A stretch of DNA of 64,000 bases. Origin: CAWUIO01 sp963922455 (GTDB taxonomy: Bacteria; Bacteroidota; Bacteroidia; Cytophagales; Microscillaceae). The translations under genes and the position numbers were made by a program. The stretch spans positions 4,788 through 68,787 of the forward strand of contig CAWUIO010000021.1 of NCBI GenBank assembly GCA_963922455.1. The letters run 5' to 3'. Under the pieces are notes generated by a model, which was given only the letters and a program-made list of their open reading frames with translations, did not search any database and was not told the origin of the DNA. Below, one piece after another: positions 17,597 to 27,892 of this stretch (position 1 is the first letter of the stretch; each line of letters begins with the position of its first letter).

Positions 17597-18756
17597 AATG
17601 CCTCCGCAATTCCCAAGTAAAAGTTGCTATCAAACTCATAGCCAAAGCCAAAGCCGTAGTCAAAACGGATATTGAGGTTTTCTTCTTTTACGATCTTCAG
17701 GCGGAGCCCTAAGCCCGCATTGTATTTTAAATTATCCAGTTCCAGATCGGTAAAGTCATTAAATACATCCCCTACCCCGCCAAAAAAGACCATGCCGATC
17801 CGGTCCCACACGGGCAGTCTATATTCCATTTGCAGAGTCACCGTATTCCGGTCCCGGTAACGACCTTCCCGGTACCCCCTTCCCTTTTCTGCGCCACCGA
17901 GTACAGAGAGCTCGGCTACGGGCACATCTCCCCAGGCAATGCGGCTAAATAAGTTAAAAGCCAGTCCGTCGTTCCGGTTTCGCCAGGGCTTTAAATACGT
18001 CCGGGCGTCTAATTGGTTAAAGCGAAATTGATGCGTTCCCCCCAGGGCTTTTTGATAAAATCCTTGTTTAAACTCCACAAAGCTCCCCTTGCGGGCATTC
18101 AAGACATTGTCCCGGCTATCGATAACCATGGCCAGCTCTAAACCGGCCGAGGTAGATCCATCAAAGCCACTCGGCATTTCCCGGATAAGGTTGCCTTCTT
18201 CTTCCAATTCTACTTGGTTGATGATATTATAACGAAATCCTCCTCCCAAAAAGAGCTTTCGGTATACTTTCTTTAACAGCAAAGGCTCGATTAGGTAATT
18301 ATTAAAGGAGAAGGTTTCCTCGTCACGCTCAAAGGTAAGGGGCCCCACTCCGTAGTATGACTGCGGGAAAATGGAAAAGCCTAAATTACCCGTTAGGTAC
18401 CATTTTTCTTGGTTAAAAAAGATGGTATACCCAGAACCTAAGATTACTTGATTGTTTAAAGTATATAAGAGGGAGATGGGCATATTGGAGGTTCGGGTCT
18501 CTTCCCCGGCCCCTTTGAATTTGAAGAGAATTTTAGCCCCTACGCCGGCTCCCCAATTGGTAGCAGGCTCAAAGGCTACAATCGGGGCCAGTACCAATTT
18601 GGCGGGATAACGCTGCGGGTCCCGGGCGACTACGCCTTTGTTTAACTCGATTTCAAATAGTTCTAAAAGGTCTTCCACAAACCCTTGTCCGCATACAGGT
18701 TCACTCCAAATAAGACATAGGAGCACCCCTACGGTTTTCAGGCACTTTGATATCAT
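17593..18756 (-). CDS. BamA/TamA-like (Omp85, surface antigen D15) outer-membrane barrel protein
   Basis: A 387-residue protein with a signal peptide (MISKCLKTVGVLLCLIWSEPVCG) and no POTRA domains. Alternating amphipathic strands fill the protein. A VIDSRDNVLNARKGSFVEF segment and GGAEKGRGYREGRYRDRN (the R-G-Y/F-x-x-G-R-Y-R-D type motif of Omp85 barrels) lie near 210 and 290, and the C-terminal strand ends in GIAEAF with a terminal Phe. This is the barrel-only 'BamA/TamA family' type seen in Bacteroidota, of unknown cargo. It is a lone gene, and its 3' end overlaps the LRR gene by 4 bp. Confidence 0.85.
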   Translation of the reverse strand: MISKCLKTVGVLLCLIWSEPVCGQGFVEDLLELFEIELNKGVVARDPQRYPAKLVLAPIVAFEPATNWGAGVGAKILFKFKGAGEETRTSNMPISLLYTLNNQVILGSGYTIFFNQEKWYLTGNLGFSIFPQSYYGVGPLTFERDEETFSFNNYLIEPLLLKKVYRKLFLGGGFRYNIINQVELEEEGNLIREMPSGFDGSTSAGLELAMVIDSRDNVLNARKGSFVEFKQGFYQKALGGTHQFRFNQLDARTYLKPWRNRNDGLAFNLFSRIAWGDVPVAELSVLGGAEKGRGYREGRYRDRNTVTLQMEYRLPVWDRIGMVFFGGVGDVFNDFTDLELDNLKYNAGLGLRLKIVKEENLNIRFDYGFGFGYEFDSNFYLGIAEAF

Positions 18757-18894
18757 GATAGGTTTTTCAATGGTTTATGCCTGTAAATATAGGAGATGAT
18801 GCTCGAATACGAGTAAAACATCTTGTTAATTGCCGAAAAGGCTTAGTAAGCTCCCCGATAAAATTAGTAAACGACCTTCCTAATTATGCGTTTT

Positions 18895-19024
18895 GGGGCT
18901 TACCCGGGCTTTGAAGTATAGCTCAACCATAAAAAAAAGGAGGGCCCGGGTCGGGCTATCGCTACTCGCTGCCTCTTCCCGCCAGGCCAACACGAGCTCA
19001 AACAGGCCGCTCTATCCCTAAGCC
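18895..19024 (-). repeat. Covarying intergenic repeat, copy 5 (reverse)
   Basis: End helix: GGGGCTT (18895-18901) with AAGCC (19020-19024). Variable arm: CCCGGGC (18903-18909) with GCCCGGG (18944-18950), loop 34 nt. It lies between two minus-strand genes. Confidence 0.85.
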
Positions 19025-19053
19025 TGAATCGCCTACGTACATCACTCAAGGGA

Positions 19054-19377
19054 TCATTCGGCGGACACCATGCTTTCAAATTTCTGGATTTGGCTTTCCA
19101 CCCAAACTAGCTCCTCCGTATCAACTTCTTCCCCGGGCAAGGGGGCAAGTAACCTATCTCGGTTGTTTCTTAAACTCTTAAGTACATGCGTGTATTCTTC
19201 CAAGCGAAAATGATGTAAGGCCTCTTCTTTAAAAACCTCAGCGGGGAAGGAATTATTCCTATTTTGGACTATGTCCAGAATTTCCAATGCCTCCCGGGAA
19301 GATTCCTTACTTGTTTGGGTTTGTCTTAAGATAAGCGCTTGTAGAAATAATTCCCGTCCCGATAATTTTTGAACTTT
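19054..19377 (-). pseudogene. Cut-off C-terminal part of the M48-like protein
   Basis: The frame is open from 19377 directly after the TAG at 19378-19380, in the same reading frame as the upstream gene, and runs 107 codons to the stop at 19054. No ATG occurs in the first 31 codons; the first possible start is a TTG at 19287, which would give 77 residues. The segment is helical and TPR-like (EALEILDIVQNRNN, EEALHHFRLEEYTHVLKSLRNNRDRL). It reads as the natural C-terminus of the upstream protein removed by a nonsense change. Alternatives are a sequencing error, amber readthrough or a translationally coupled small ORF. Confidence 0.6.
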
Positions 19378-20538
19378 CTAAACTCTATCAAGAAAAGCCT
19401 GCGCATAAAAATAGTGTTTCTCATCAAACTCCAGAGAAGCATTTTCTGCCAATAAATCGACTATCATCCAGTCAAAGTTGGCATCATATCGGGTTTGATA
19501 GTCTTTACTATTTATATTATTAAATAAGTTATATTGACGCCAAGGGAAATTGCCTTGAGTAGCAAACTCTTCACTTAGATCAATTCCTTCAAAGTAGTCT
19601 ACCAAACGTTGCATACCATCAAAATACGCCCATTCATTCTCAAAATTGGCCTGTTGGGCATAACGTCTGAGCAAGGTAGTCTGGGCCGTATCGATACGTC
19701 TGCTAACTCTTGGATTGTCTGGTACATTTTTGGTGCTATAAAAATTAAAGGCCCCAGCTTGAAACCTACTGACCCATTCCTTGGCGGCATAGCTATGGAT
19801 CATATGCAGGTTGTTATATAGAATTTCACTGGCTTGCACACTTTCTCTCATGGGGCTCAGGTTTTCTGAAGTCCCCGAAAAAGAATTAAAAACAAAGTAA
19901 TTTTGAGTTTTAAGTAAGATCTGCAACCCCCCTTTTGCCAAAAGCATTTGGAGTTCTTCTTCACTGCGGCACAAGCCAATCAGGCCTGTGCTCAAAATGA
20001 TCAAGCCTTGATCGGCGGTGTACTGATAGGGGCGGGACTCTTTTAATACTTTAATCTCCAATTTTGTGTAGGAAGAGCGGGGCAATCCCTGGGGTATTAC
20101 CTTGGCCAAGACCCTATATAAATAGTCCACGACAAAAAGATTATCCATAAACCCCTGTTCTTCCTCCAAATGATTTACAAAATTGGCCGTGACCTTAAAT
20201 AATTGAATACGAAGATTGGCTTTTGCTGGAGTAACCCTCCACCTTCGGGAAGCTAGCTCATAGTACCAAAGCTGACTGATAAAATCATCAGGAATCTTAT
20301 CAATTTGAATATCATCTCTATCTATTAAATTAAAAAAGCCTCCAGAATGTCTAATTCTTACTTTATCATTTTTAAAATGAATTACATCTACCTTTGTGCC
20401 CTGGCTCAGCACTTTATTTTGTAAGTCATTATTACTGACACTGAGATCTTTATTAAGGGTGCCTTGTAAAACTTGAGCGGGCAAGGTAGTCGTAAAACTG
20501 GCAATCAGGAACAGAAACATCAAACGTAAAAGGCTCAT
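19378..20538 (-). CDS. Exported M48-like pseudo-peptidase, truncated by in-frame TAG
   Basis: ATG 20538 (MSLLRLMFLFLIASFTTTLPAQ is a signal peptide) is chosen over a TTG at 20544. The product is 386 residues. An SH3-like region (about 40-80) is followed by a helical segment, then QYTADQGLIILSTGLIGLC and SEEELQMLLAKGGLQILL. This closely follows the M48 pattern of a beta-hairpin, S/T-x-G-L-L, E-x-E-L-A-x-x-L-x-H-E-x-x-H, but the HExxH zinc motif is replaced by KGGLQ. It is therefore likely inactive as a protease. The gene ends at TAG 19378-19380, and the frame continues beyond it. A strong terminator lies upstream, so it has its own promoter. Confidence 0.7.
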   Translation of the reverse strand: MSLLRLMFLFLIASFTTTLPAQVLQGTLNKDLSVSNNDLQNKVLSQGTKVDVIHFKNDKVRIRHSGGFFNLIDRDDIQIDKIPDDFISQLWYYELASRRWRVTPAKANLRIQLFKVTANFVNHLEEEQGFMDNLFVVDYLYRVLAKVIPQGLPRSSYTKLEIKVLKESRPYQYTADQGLIILSTGLIGLCRSEEELQMLLAKGGLQILLKTQNYFVFNSFSGTSENLSPMRESVQASEILYNNLHMIHSYAAKEWVSRFQAGAFNFYSTKNVPDNPRVSRRIDTAQTTLLRRYAQQANFENEWAYFDGMQRLVDYFEGIDLSEEFATQGNFPWRQYNLFNNINSKDYQTRYDANFDWMIVDLLAENASLEFDEKHYFYAQAFLDRV

Positions 20539-20687
20539 AGACAACAGGTTAAAGGTTGGCAGAATAGTTTTTGCTTGAAAGATATTCGGTTACTATAATA
20601 TACTAAATTTTGCCCAGTTTCCCGTAGCCAATCAGGTCATTAACAAGACAACTAATGCTCCAACACGTATTTTTTGCTTACCATAAA

Positions 20688-20720
20688 AAAAACCGAGGAG
20701 ATATAATCTCCTCGGTTTTT
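20688..20720 (-). terminator. Rho-independent terminator of the amylase gene
   Basis: AAAAACCGAGGAGAT (20688-20702) and ATCTCCTCGGTTTTT (20706-20720) form a perfect 15-bp stem with a 3-nt loop, and the minus strand continues with a long T run. It lies 26 bp beyond the amylase stop at 20746. Confidence 0.93.
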
Positions 20721-20745
20721 AAACTTTGGTTCAAAAAAGGATGTA

Positions 20746-23700
20746 TTATTGTTTCGAGACGCGGAAGCGGTGTATTTTCTCACTTGTCTCCAACTGAAGC
20801 ATATACAAACCGTTTTCTTGAGATTTCAAGTCCAGGTATTGGCTTTCACCAAGCTTGACCGGGGCTTCCCAAATCACCCTTCCTTGGGGGTTGAGTAGTT
20901 TCAAAACCCCTTCTTCTTGGATGATTACCTGCAGCGTACCCGTAGTTGGGTTAGGCCCTATCTGCAAGGCCTCTTGGTCTACTACGCTAAAACTGATCTG
21001 GGACGTAGCACTAATTTCACCTTGTCCACTCGGCTCTGTATACGCTGTGGCTTTGAGTGTGTAAGATCCCACAGGGAGTCCTCTGCCAAAGAAATCGCCG
21101 GCTATATCTCCAAACAAGGCATAAGGGGCTTCGTTTTCGATTTTCGTGGCATTTATGGGGCCGCTTAGGCTTAGGTTTACACTTCCCACTTGCATAGGGT
21201 CTGTATTAGCTACCAAGTTTAATCGGCTTCGGTAGGTATTTACATTAATTTCGTCCCCATCGCGCATAGGGTCAAATCCCGCAATAGCTTGATCTGTATC
21301 GGCATTAAATAAGCTAAAGCTCATTACATCCAGATTCGGGTTCACGGCCCCCCCTTCCACGACAAAGTGGAAAATGCGAGGTACTCCAGCTTCCCCTCCC
21401 CCATTTTTTTCGGCGTACGGAGTGACGGTCAGCGTATAGCTGCCATTAGCTAGGGTGATACCCAGAATATCTTTAATCCCATTATCCCCAAATAGGCTAA
21501 ATGGAGCGAAACTCTCCAAACGTTGGAAGCTGATATCCGATTGTAAATCCATATCCACACTACCCACCGATACCTTATCGGCGAGGGCTACGATACCGAT
21601 AGCAAAAGGATTATTGGGGTCTACTTGTAGCGTATCTCCTTCTTGAAGCGTTTGAAGCAATTCATCGCTATCTGCATTGTAAATCAACACATCTTGCACA
21701 TCCAAGTCTGGCACCAAGGCTTCTTCCAGGGTAAAGCTGATGGATTGTGTATTGCCAGCATCTCCTCTACGGTTACGCATAGTATACGGAGTCGCCTCAA
21801 CACTATAGGTTCCTGCTTCTAGCGTGCGGCCCAGGAAATTAGGCCCAATATTTCCAAAATAAGCGTAAGGGGATTCATTGTCCGTTCGGTCAATACTCAC
21901 CTGCGGGCCATGCATGAGCATATGCATACTCCCTACTGCCGCAGGATTGTTCACTGCCTCAATGGCCAATTGGCGATTGGCCAAATCAAACACGGGAACC
22001 GTTTCTCCGTCTTGAATTTCGGCCAAGACTAATTCACTGCCAGCGTCAATCAGTCGGAACCCAATTACGCCCGTTTGACTTAGACTTGCTTCTGGGCTAT
22101 AAGGTGAATCTCCGTTAAATGCCGTAATGGTCTTAACCCGATAGGTAATTGTACCAGCAATTACACTCAGCTTATCCGTGAAGAAATTTTCATTTTCACA
22201 TAGGGTGGCGATTACCTTAAAATCGCCCCCGTTCAAGGAGCGTTCTAAGATATAACCCAGCTCTCCCTCATAAGTATCCAACCAGAATACTTCTATATCT
22301 CCTTGCGGATTAAACGCTGCCCCCATACCTGTGGGTGCCAAGGGTGAATCTTCCTGAGCTCGGATAAAAATATCGGAGCCACCTGGGCCTTTTCCTTCCG
22401 CTTGACCATTCTCATTACGGAACACCATAGACAAGTAAAACAATTCATCGCCTTCTGCCATACTGTAATATTGACGCGGGGTTAAGGTAATTTCCCATGT
22501 ATTGGCTTCCCCTTCAACAGGGGTCATCTGCCCTACTCCATCGTCCTGTCCCCAATTACCTACCACATTACGCCAATCGCCTCCACCCGGTGAGTCCGTA
22601 TCGTTGAGTACCACTCCCGAGTGCATGTATACTTTACTTGCTCCAATTAAGCCTACTGTGCCAGCGGGGTCGGCTTGGTTGGCATCAAACTCTATACGGA
22701 CTTCGGTATCCGCATCAAAGCTGGCCGGTGTAACGCTTACTGCAGTTTGCCCTTGGCTTACGAGAAGATAAAAATCTTCATCCGTACTAGATTTACCTAA
22801 ATTTTGGCCTTTGGCATCTCGGAAGTACATTCCGATACGATAAATTGTCTCCTCTTCACCCAAGTTAAAGTATTCTCTGGGCCGAAGGCTAATAGTCCAT
22901 TTATTGTTTTCTCCGGGAACCCGGCTCATCTCTCCTATGCCATTATCTTGATTTGGGCTGCCCGCTATGTTCTCCCAAGTAGTACCGCTTGGGGAGTCTT
23001 TTACCACTCCGGCGTAGAGATATACTTTTTCTGCTCCTACAAGTCCTTGGGTTCCTGCAGTGCCCGCCGCCCCGGCGTTAAAAGTGATCTTGACACGATC
23101 ATCGGCAGTAAATTGCCCGGGCTCAACATTTAAGGCGGTTTCAAAGAAATTAACCAAGCCTACTTCTGGGTAATCCACAGGTTGGTCGGTATAGATATGA
23201 AATTCACCTGGCACTAAATCAACCGACTGTTCTAGTGAATTTACTTCCAAGGGAGCCCCTCCACCAAAGTAATCGTACCACGTGCCCGTATGAATAAATC
23301 CGGGGGAGAAACTCCCACTACTCAGGCCGAAGTTGCCCAGGACGGTAACATTCATGCCCCCACTGGTAAAGTTAATCTGGCGGAGCTGTCCGCTAGGGGT
23401 CCAGTCAAAACCGCCATCCTCAAAGACATCCGGGTTTTCATTAACTAGTTTGTTAATGGCAGCGATTACCTTCAAGAGTTTTTGGCGCTCCGGATCTTCG
23501 TAGTATCCTAAACCTCCTTCACCCCAAGGTAAGGGTTTATTGCCTACCCGGCCATTAAAGTTGATATCTACATCATAGCCCAACTCTCCAAACATCCACA
23601 TGAGTTTAGCTCCGGGCAATGTATACATAAAAGCTGCTGCCAACTTGGTTCGCTCTATGGCTATACTGGTATCCCGGACATTGTACTCTCCCACAGAAAG

Positions 23701-26700
23701 TCCTTCGGTGATACCATGCCAGACCATACGTTGCTCATCGTGGCTTTCCATATAGCTAACGAGGTTCTTATCATTCCAGCCTCGGCTACTAGACAAAGCG
23801 TCACTAAAATTGGCCCCAACATTCCCTTCTACGGCATCTCCGTAGGTAAAGCTCATATTCCCCCAAAGCATAATGCCATGATTAGAGAGTTGAATTTCTT
23901 CGCTGTTATCGGCAAAGTGCTCCAGGATCACATAGGCATGGGGGTCGGCCTGCCATACTACATCGGCCATACGTTTTAGAATATCAATTCGGGCTTGATC
24001 AAAAGCTCCCCCATCCCCAGGAGTATTGGTCATACCCTTGGTAAAGTCAAAGCGGTAGCCATCAAACTTGTATTCTTCCAGCCAATAGCGATTTCCCCGG
24101 TCCATCAAGTCTCGGGTGTATGGACTATCGTGATTGAAATCAAAACCGAAGGAAAATACTTGATTGGGTGATTCCTCATTAAACCAAGGGCTATCGGGCG
24201 TAGGACGTCCCAGGGTATTGTCAAAATACATTTGAACTAAGGGGGATTGCCCATAATTATGGTTCCAAACGATATCCAAAAGGACAACCATTCCTCTTTC
24301 GTGGCAGGCTTCAATCAGTGCCTTCAAGTCGTCTTTGGTACCATAGTATTTGTCGGGGGCGAAATAAAATGAGGGATTGTAACCCCAGCTTTCATTTAGC
24401 TCAAACTCGTTGATGGGCATTAATTCCAGGGCATTGACACCTAGGTTTTGCAGGTAATCCAAGGAGTCAATAACATCTTTATACGAGTGGCTTCCTACGA
24501 AGTCTCGTACCAAAAGCTCATAAATCATTAAGTCTTCTTTGCGGGGGTGCCCACCAACCGGCTCTGGATAAGTCCATTGATAAGACGCTTGGTCCGTCTG
24601 AAAAACGGTTGAAATGCCGTGCTGGGGCTGGGGATGCTGGATAAGATTGGGATAAATATCTTCCGTAATTTCAGCATCGTACACCGGGTCAATCACTTTA
24701 TCGGCAAAAGGATCGCCCACTTTAATGACACCATCTACCCAATATTGGTATATGTACTCTTGCCCAGGAGTTAGCCCTGTCAATTCTAACCAAAACTTCT
24801 CCCCATCGGGGGTTTGGTTCATTTGGTAGGCTGGGTCAATGGTCCAGTTATTAAAATCTCCCACTAAAAAGACAAATTCTTTACCTGGGGCCGTTAAAAC
24901 CAGCGTAGCTTTACTTGCATCATTGGGGTCATAGTTTATACCACTTTGCAAACCTTCGGGTAATGCCGCTACTTGGTTGGCAGCCCTCAAGTTTAAGGTG
25001 ATATCCTTACTACTGGATACGGTCTGGCTACCTACTTGAGCCTCTACCCGGACGTTAAAAGTCTCAGCGGTAGTTGCTGGAAAGGTGTAGGAAATTTCTG
25101 TGGCATTTTCTTCGGAAGCTACCTCTTGATCATCGACATACATTGTAATCACATCGGCCGGATTGGAGCTAATCGCGGAGAGGGTAACATCCGAACCATT
25201 CACTGCGAAAATTTCATTGCCAATAGGTGCCGTAAATTGTACAAAAGTGCCGGGGTCAATATCAATATAAATATCGCCATTACTGTTGTTTTTTCCTTCT
25301 TGGGACCCATCAGCATTCCGGAATACCATGGCCAAGCGGAATATAACTTGATCATTAGGAACTGTATAATACTCTCGAATGCTGGGGCTTAGGGTAATTT
25401 GCCACTTATTGTCCTCGCCGGGCACCTTGCTCATCTCCCCAATCCCATCATCTTGGCCATAATTACCAACCACATGGGTCCAAACCTGTCCGTCCGGGCC
25501 AGAAATCACCACTCCAGAGTGGAGATACACCTTCTCGGCTCCAATTAAACCACTAACACCTTGGGTAGCATCGTAGATTAAAGTGACTTCTTGATTAGGG
25601 GTGGGAAGCTCAGGAATTAACTGGACAATCGGATTATCCCCCCCCAATACTTCTACAAAACTGTATTGACCGCTAAGATCATTAAACGTTATGTCATAGG
25701 TCCCGGCTGTAACGGGAATATTTGGGCCATCCAAAGTAGCTAAGCCTGAGGGGAAATCAGCAGCTCCCCAATTAACATCCCAAGCATCGTTGGCCCGGAA
25801 CTTAGCTTCTCCATCGGTCAATATAAAATTGGTCAATGTCCATAGGTGAGGATTTAGGGCATCCGGATTCATAGGGCTAGAGGCATCCCAGCCCAAGGGG
25901 GTTGAGGAACCAATTATTCCTACAGTTTCGTAGGTTGGGCCTGTAAGGGCTTCAAAAGTATAGGCCCCGCTTAGATCATTAAATGTGATGGTATAAGTAC
26001 CTGCCGTAATTGGAATGTTAGGGCCATCTTGGGTAGCGGTTCCAGCGGGAAAATCACTGGCTCCCCAGTTTACGTCCCAGGCATTGTTGGCCCGAAATTT
26101 CGCTTCTCCATCCACGAGCGTAAAGCCAATTAAACGCCAGATATGAGGGTTATTCACATCTTGTTGCATCGGGCTAGAGGCATCCCAACCCAAGGGCGTG
26201 GCCGATCCGATGATTCCTACAGTTTCATACGTAGTGCCACTAAGCTCGGAGAAGGAATACTCTCCTGTAATATCGTTAAAACTGACATCATAGGTGCCAC
26301 TGTTTACCGGAATATTAGGTCCATCTAAAGTAGCCGTACCGTTCGGGAAGTCACTGCCTCCCCAGTTGACATCCCAGGCATCATTAGCCCGGAATTTGGC
26401 TTCTCCATTGCTTAAATCAAGTCCATTTAAAGTCCAAAGGTGGGGGTTATTGGCATCTTGCACCAAAGGCGTAGAAGCATCCCAGCCCAGAGGGGTCGCT
26501 GAGCCAATAATCCCAAGGGTTTCATAGGTGGGAGCACTAGCATCTATAAACGTGTAGGCTCCCGTTTCATCGTGGAAGGTGACATGGTAGGTGCCGCCTG
26601 TTACGGGTATATTGGGGCCATCTAAAGTAGCCGTACCGTTCGGGAAGTCACTTCCTCCCCAGTTGACATCCCAGGCATTATTGGCCCGGAACTTGGCTTC

Positions 26701-27504
26701 CCCATCAACCAGGATTAGATTTTCTAAAGTCCAGAGGTTGGGGTCATTGGCATCTTGTTGTAAAGGAGTCGAGGCGTCCCATCCTGAAGGCGTGGCAGAA
26801 CCAATAATTCCAATCGTCTCAAATCCTGGAACCGGCGATTCAGCACTGTTATCAAAAGCAAACTCTCCTGTTTCGTCATTGTAGCTAAGGGAATACGTGC
26901 CCGCCTCAGCCACTATATTATCACCATTGAGGAAAGTGGTTCCGCTAGGGAATGTACCTCCCCCCCAGTTTACCGCCCAATCATTATCTGCCCTAAATTT
27001 AATCTCCCCTTCGGTCAAAGTAATTTCGTCTAAAGTCCATAGGTGCGGATTTAGTGGATCTTGGTTTAAAGGAGTAGAAGCATCCCATCCTGAAGGGCTG
27101 GCAGAGCCAATAATGCCTACCGTTCCGTAAGTGGGCACCTCCACGTCATTAAAACTGTAGTCTCCAGTTTCGTCATTAAAAGCAATATGATAGGTACCCG
27201 GATTGATGACCATATTCGGGCCATTCAGACTGGCAGTTCCTCGGGGGAAATCACTCCCCCCCCAGTTGACGTCCCAGGCGTCGTTGGCCCGGAATTTTAA
27301 TTCGCCAGCCCCCAATTCCTGGTCATCCAATCTCCAAATACGAGGATTGTTTTCATCTTGCACCATAGGTGTTGAGGCGTCCCAGCCTTGCGGGGTCGCC
27401 GAACCAATGATGCCTAGGCTTGCGTAGGGTGATTGTGCTTGTACTGGAAGCCAAAAGCCCAGCAACAAGAACAAGCCCCAATACTTTAGGCACGCGTGTT
27501 TCAT
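20746..27504 (-). CDS. Giant secreted multimodular GH13 alpha-amylase with type IX secretion signal
   Basis: ATG 27504 (MKHACLKYWGLFLLLGFWLPVQAQ) is preferred over the longer frame to 27573. The 2252-residue protein has, in order: signal peptide; six tandem ~100-residue SusE/F-like starch-binding modules (about 25-620, each with GIIGS.TP.GWD.S.P and VNWGG.DFP); one CBM-like GAEKVYLHSGVV module; an Ig-like segment and CBM48-like domain (LVGDFNNW); a GH13 catalytic domain with DIVWNH, nucleophile Asp1153 (GYRFDFTKG), acid/base Glu1195 (YVILEHF) and Asp1256 (ESHDEQ); two more GAEKVY modules; a fibronectin-III-like domain; three ~100-residue Ig-like repeats; and a T9SS sorting domain (IGPNPTTG...). 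All catalytic residues are present. It should cleave alpha-1,4-glucans at the cell surface or outside. Confidence 0.93.
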   Translation of the reverse strand: MKHACLKYWGLFLLLGFWLPVQAQSPYASLGIIGSATPQGWDASTPMVQDENNPRIWRLDDQELGAGELKFRANDAWDVNWGGSDFPRGTASLNGPNMVINPGTYHIAFNDETGDYSFNDVEVPTYGTVGIIGSASPSGWDASTPLNQDPLNPHLWTLDEITLTEGEIKFRADNDWAVNWGGGTFPSGTTFLNGDNIVAEAGTYSLSYNDETGEFAFDNSAESPVPGFETIGIIGSATPSGWDASTPLQQDANDPNLWTLENLILVDGEAKFRANNAWDVNWGGSDFPNGTATLDGPNIPVTGGTYHVTFHDETGAYTFIDASAPTYETLGIIGSATPLGWDASTPLVQDANNPHLWTLNGLDLSNGEAKFRANDAWDVNWGGSDFPNGTATLDGPNIPVNSGTYDVSFNDITGEYSFSELSGTTYETVGIIGSATPLGWDASSPMQQDVNNPHIWRLIGFTLVDGEAKFRANNAWDVNWGASDFPAGTATQDGPNIPITAGTYTITFNDLSGAYTFEALTGPTYETVGIIGSSTPLGWDASSPMNPDALNPHLWTLTNFILTDGEAKFRANDAWDVNWGAADFPSGLATLDGPNIPVTAGTYDITFNDLSGQYSFVEVLGGDNPIVQLIPELPTPNQEVTLIYDATQGVSGLIGAEKVYLHSGVVISGPDGQVWTHVVGNYGQDDGIGEMSKVPGEDNKWQITLSPSIREYYTVPNDQVIFRLAMVFRNADGSQEGKNNSNGDIYIDIDPGTFVQFTAPIGNEIFAVNGSDVTLSAISSNPADVITMYVDDQEVASEENATEISYTFPATTAETFNVRVEAQVGSQTVSSSKDITLNLRAANQVAALPEGLQSGINYDPNDASKATLVLTAPGKEFVFLVGDFNNWTIDPAYQMNQTPDGEKFWLELTGLTPGQEYIYQYWVDGVIKVGDPFADKVIDPVYDAEITEDIYPNLIQHPQPQHGISTVFQTDQASYQWTYPEPVGGHPRKEDLMIYELLVRDFVGSHSYKDVIDSLDYLQNLGVNALELMPINEFELNESWGYNPSFYFAPDKYYGTKDDLKALIEACHERGMVVLLDIVWNHNYGQSPLVQMYFDNTLGRPTPDSPWFNEESPNQVFSFGFDFNHDSPYTRDLMDRGNRYWLEEYKFDGYRFDFTKGMTNTPGDGGAFDQARIDILKRMADVVWQADPHAYVILEHFADNSEEIQLSNHGIMLWGNMSFTYGDAVEGNVGANFSDALSSSRGWNDKNLVSYMESHDEQRMVWHGITEGLSVGEYNVRDTSIAIERTKLAAAFMYTLPGAKLMWMFGELGYDVDINFNGRVGNKPLPWGEGGLGYYEDPERQKLLKVIAAINKLVNENPDVFEDGGFDWTPSGQLRQINFTSGGMNVTVLGNFGLSSGSFSPGFIHTGTWYDYFGGGAPLEVNSLEQSVDLVPGEFHIYTDQPVDYPEVGLVNFFETALNVEPGQFTADDRVKITFNAGAAGTAGTQGLVGAEKVYLYAGVVKDSPSGTTWENIAGSPNQDNGIGEMSRVPGENNKWTISLRPREYFNLGEEETIYRIGMYFRDAKGQNLGKSSTDEDFYLLVSQGQTAVSVTPASFDADTEVRIEFDANQADPAGTVGLIGASKVYMHSGVVLNDTDSPGGGDWRNVVGNWGQDDGVGQMTPVEGEANTWEITLTPRQYYSMAEGDELFYLSMVFRNENGQAEGKGPGGSDIFIRAQEDSPLAPTGMGAAFNPQGDIEVFWLDTYEGELGYILERSLNGGDFKVIATLCENENFFTDKLSVIAGTITYRVKTITAFNGDSPYSPEASLSQTGVIGFRLIDAGSELVLAEIQDGETVPVFDLANRQLAIEAVNNPAAVGSMHMLMHGPQVSIDRTDNESPYAYFGNIGPNFLGRTLEAGTYSVEATPYTMRNRRGDAGNTQSISFTLEEALVPDLDVQDVLIYNADSDELLQTLQEGDTLQVDPNNPFAIGIVALADKVSVGSVDMDLQSDISFQRLESFAPFSLFGDNGIKDILGITLANGSYTLTVTPYAEKNGGGEAGVPRIFHFVVEGGAVNPNLDVMSFSLFNADTDQAIAGFDPMRDGDEINVNTYRSRLNLVANTDPMQVGSVNLSLSGPINATKIENEAPYALFGDIAGDFFGRGLPVGSYTLKATAYTEPSGQGEISATSQISFSVVDQEALQIGPNPTTGTLQVIIQEEGVLKLLNPQGRVIWEAPVKLGESQYLDLKSQENGLYMLQLETSEKIHRFRVSKQ
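25650..27430 (-). repeat. Six tandem ~300-bp coding repeats inside the amylase gene
   Basis: Six units of about 295-305 bp encode the N-terminal starch-binding modules. The plus-strand landmark CCCAGTTGACATCCCAGGC and variants recurs near 25767, 26062, 26357, 26657, 26957 and 27261. Units near 26357 and 26657 are the most alike at DNA level, suggesting recent duplication or gene conversion. The unit near 26957 is the most diverged. Confidence 0.85.
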
Positions 27505-27892
27505 AGTGATTTTAATTATTAGTTTTAGTTGTAAAAAATTTTGATTGCCTTGGAAAGAAATTTCGTGAGTCATCCTTGGGTATTCTTAAAGCACGGCATA
27601 CTTCATGATATTTTAAAAAGCAGGGGATCCTTGTAGTCTCATTACTTTATCAGAAATGTTGTGGCTTTCTAACAAAGTCGGTGCAATTTGCTCTATCGGT
27701 TGATATAGAACGATTCACAGATTTTTTATACTTAAATCTAGATGAGATTTTAGTAGGGGGCAAACGATAAAATGAATATATAGATGAAATTTTTTCATTT
27801 TTCTTTCAAGCAATTGACCCATAGGTAATTAGGAAGCAAAAAAAATAAAAAAATATAGATAGAATATTACCATTTTAAGATGTAAAAGGGTT
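27505..27892. other. Intergenic region upstream of the amylase gene
   Basis: This 388-bp AT-rich stretch lies between the amylase start and the 3' end of the DUF6377-like regulator, both on the minus strand. No ORF is supported. It should hold the amylase promoter and the regulator's binding site, but I cannot point to a clear TAnnTTTG element. Confidence 0.5.

Noticed and set aside
25650..27430. Tandem ~300-bp units as a CRISPR or satellite
   Set aside because: They are in frame, encode protein modules of the amylase and show amino-acid-level conservation.
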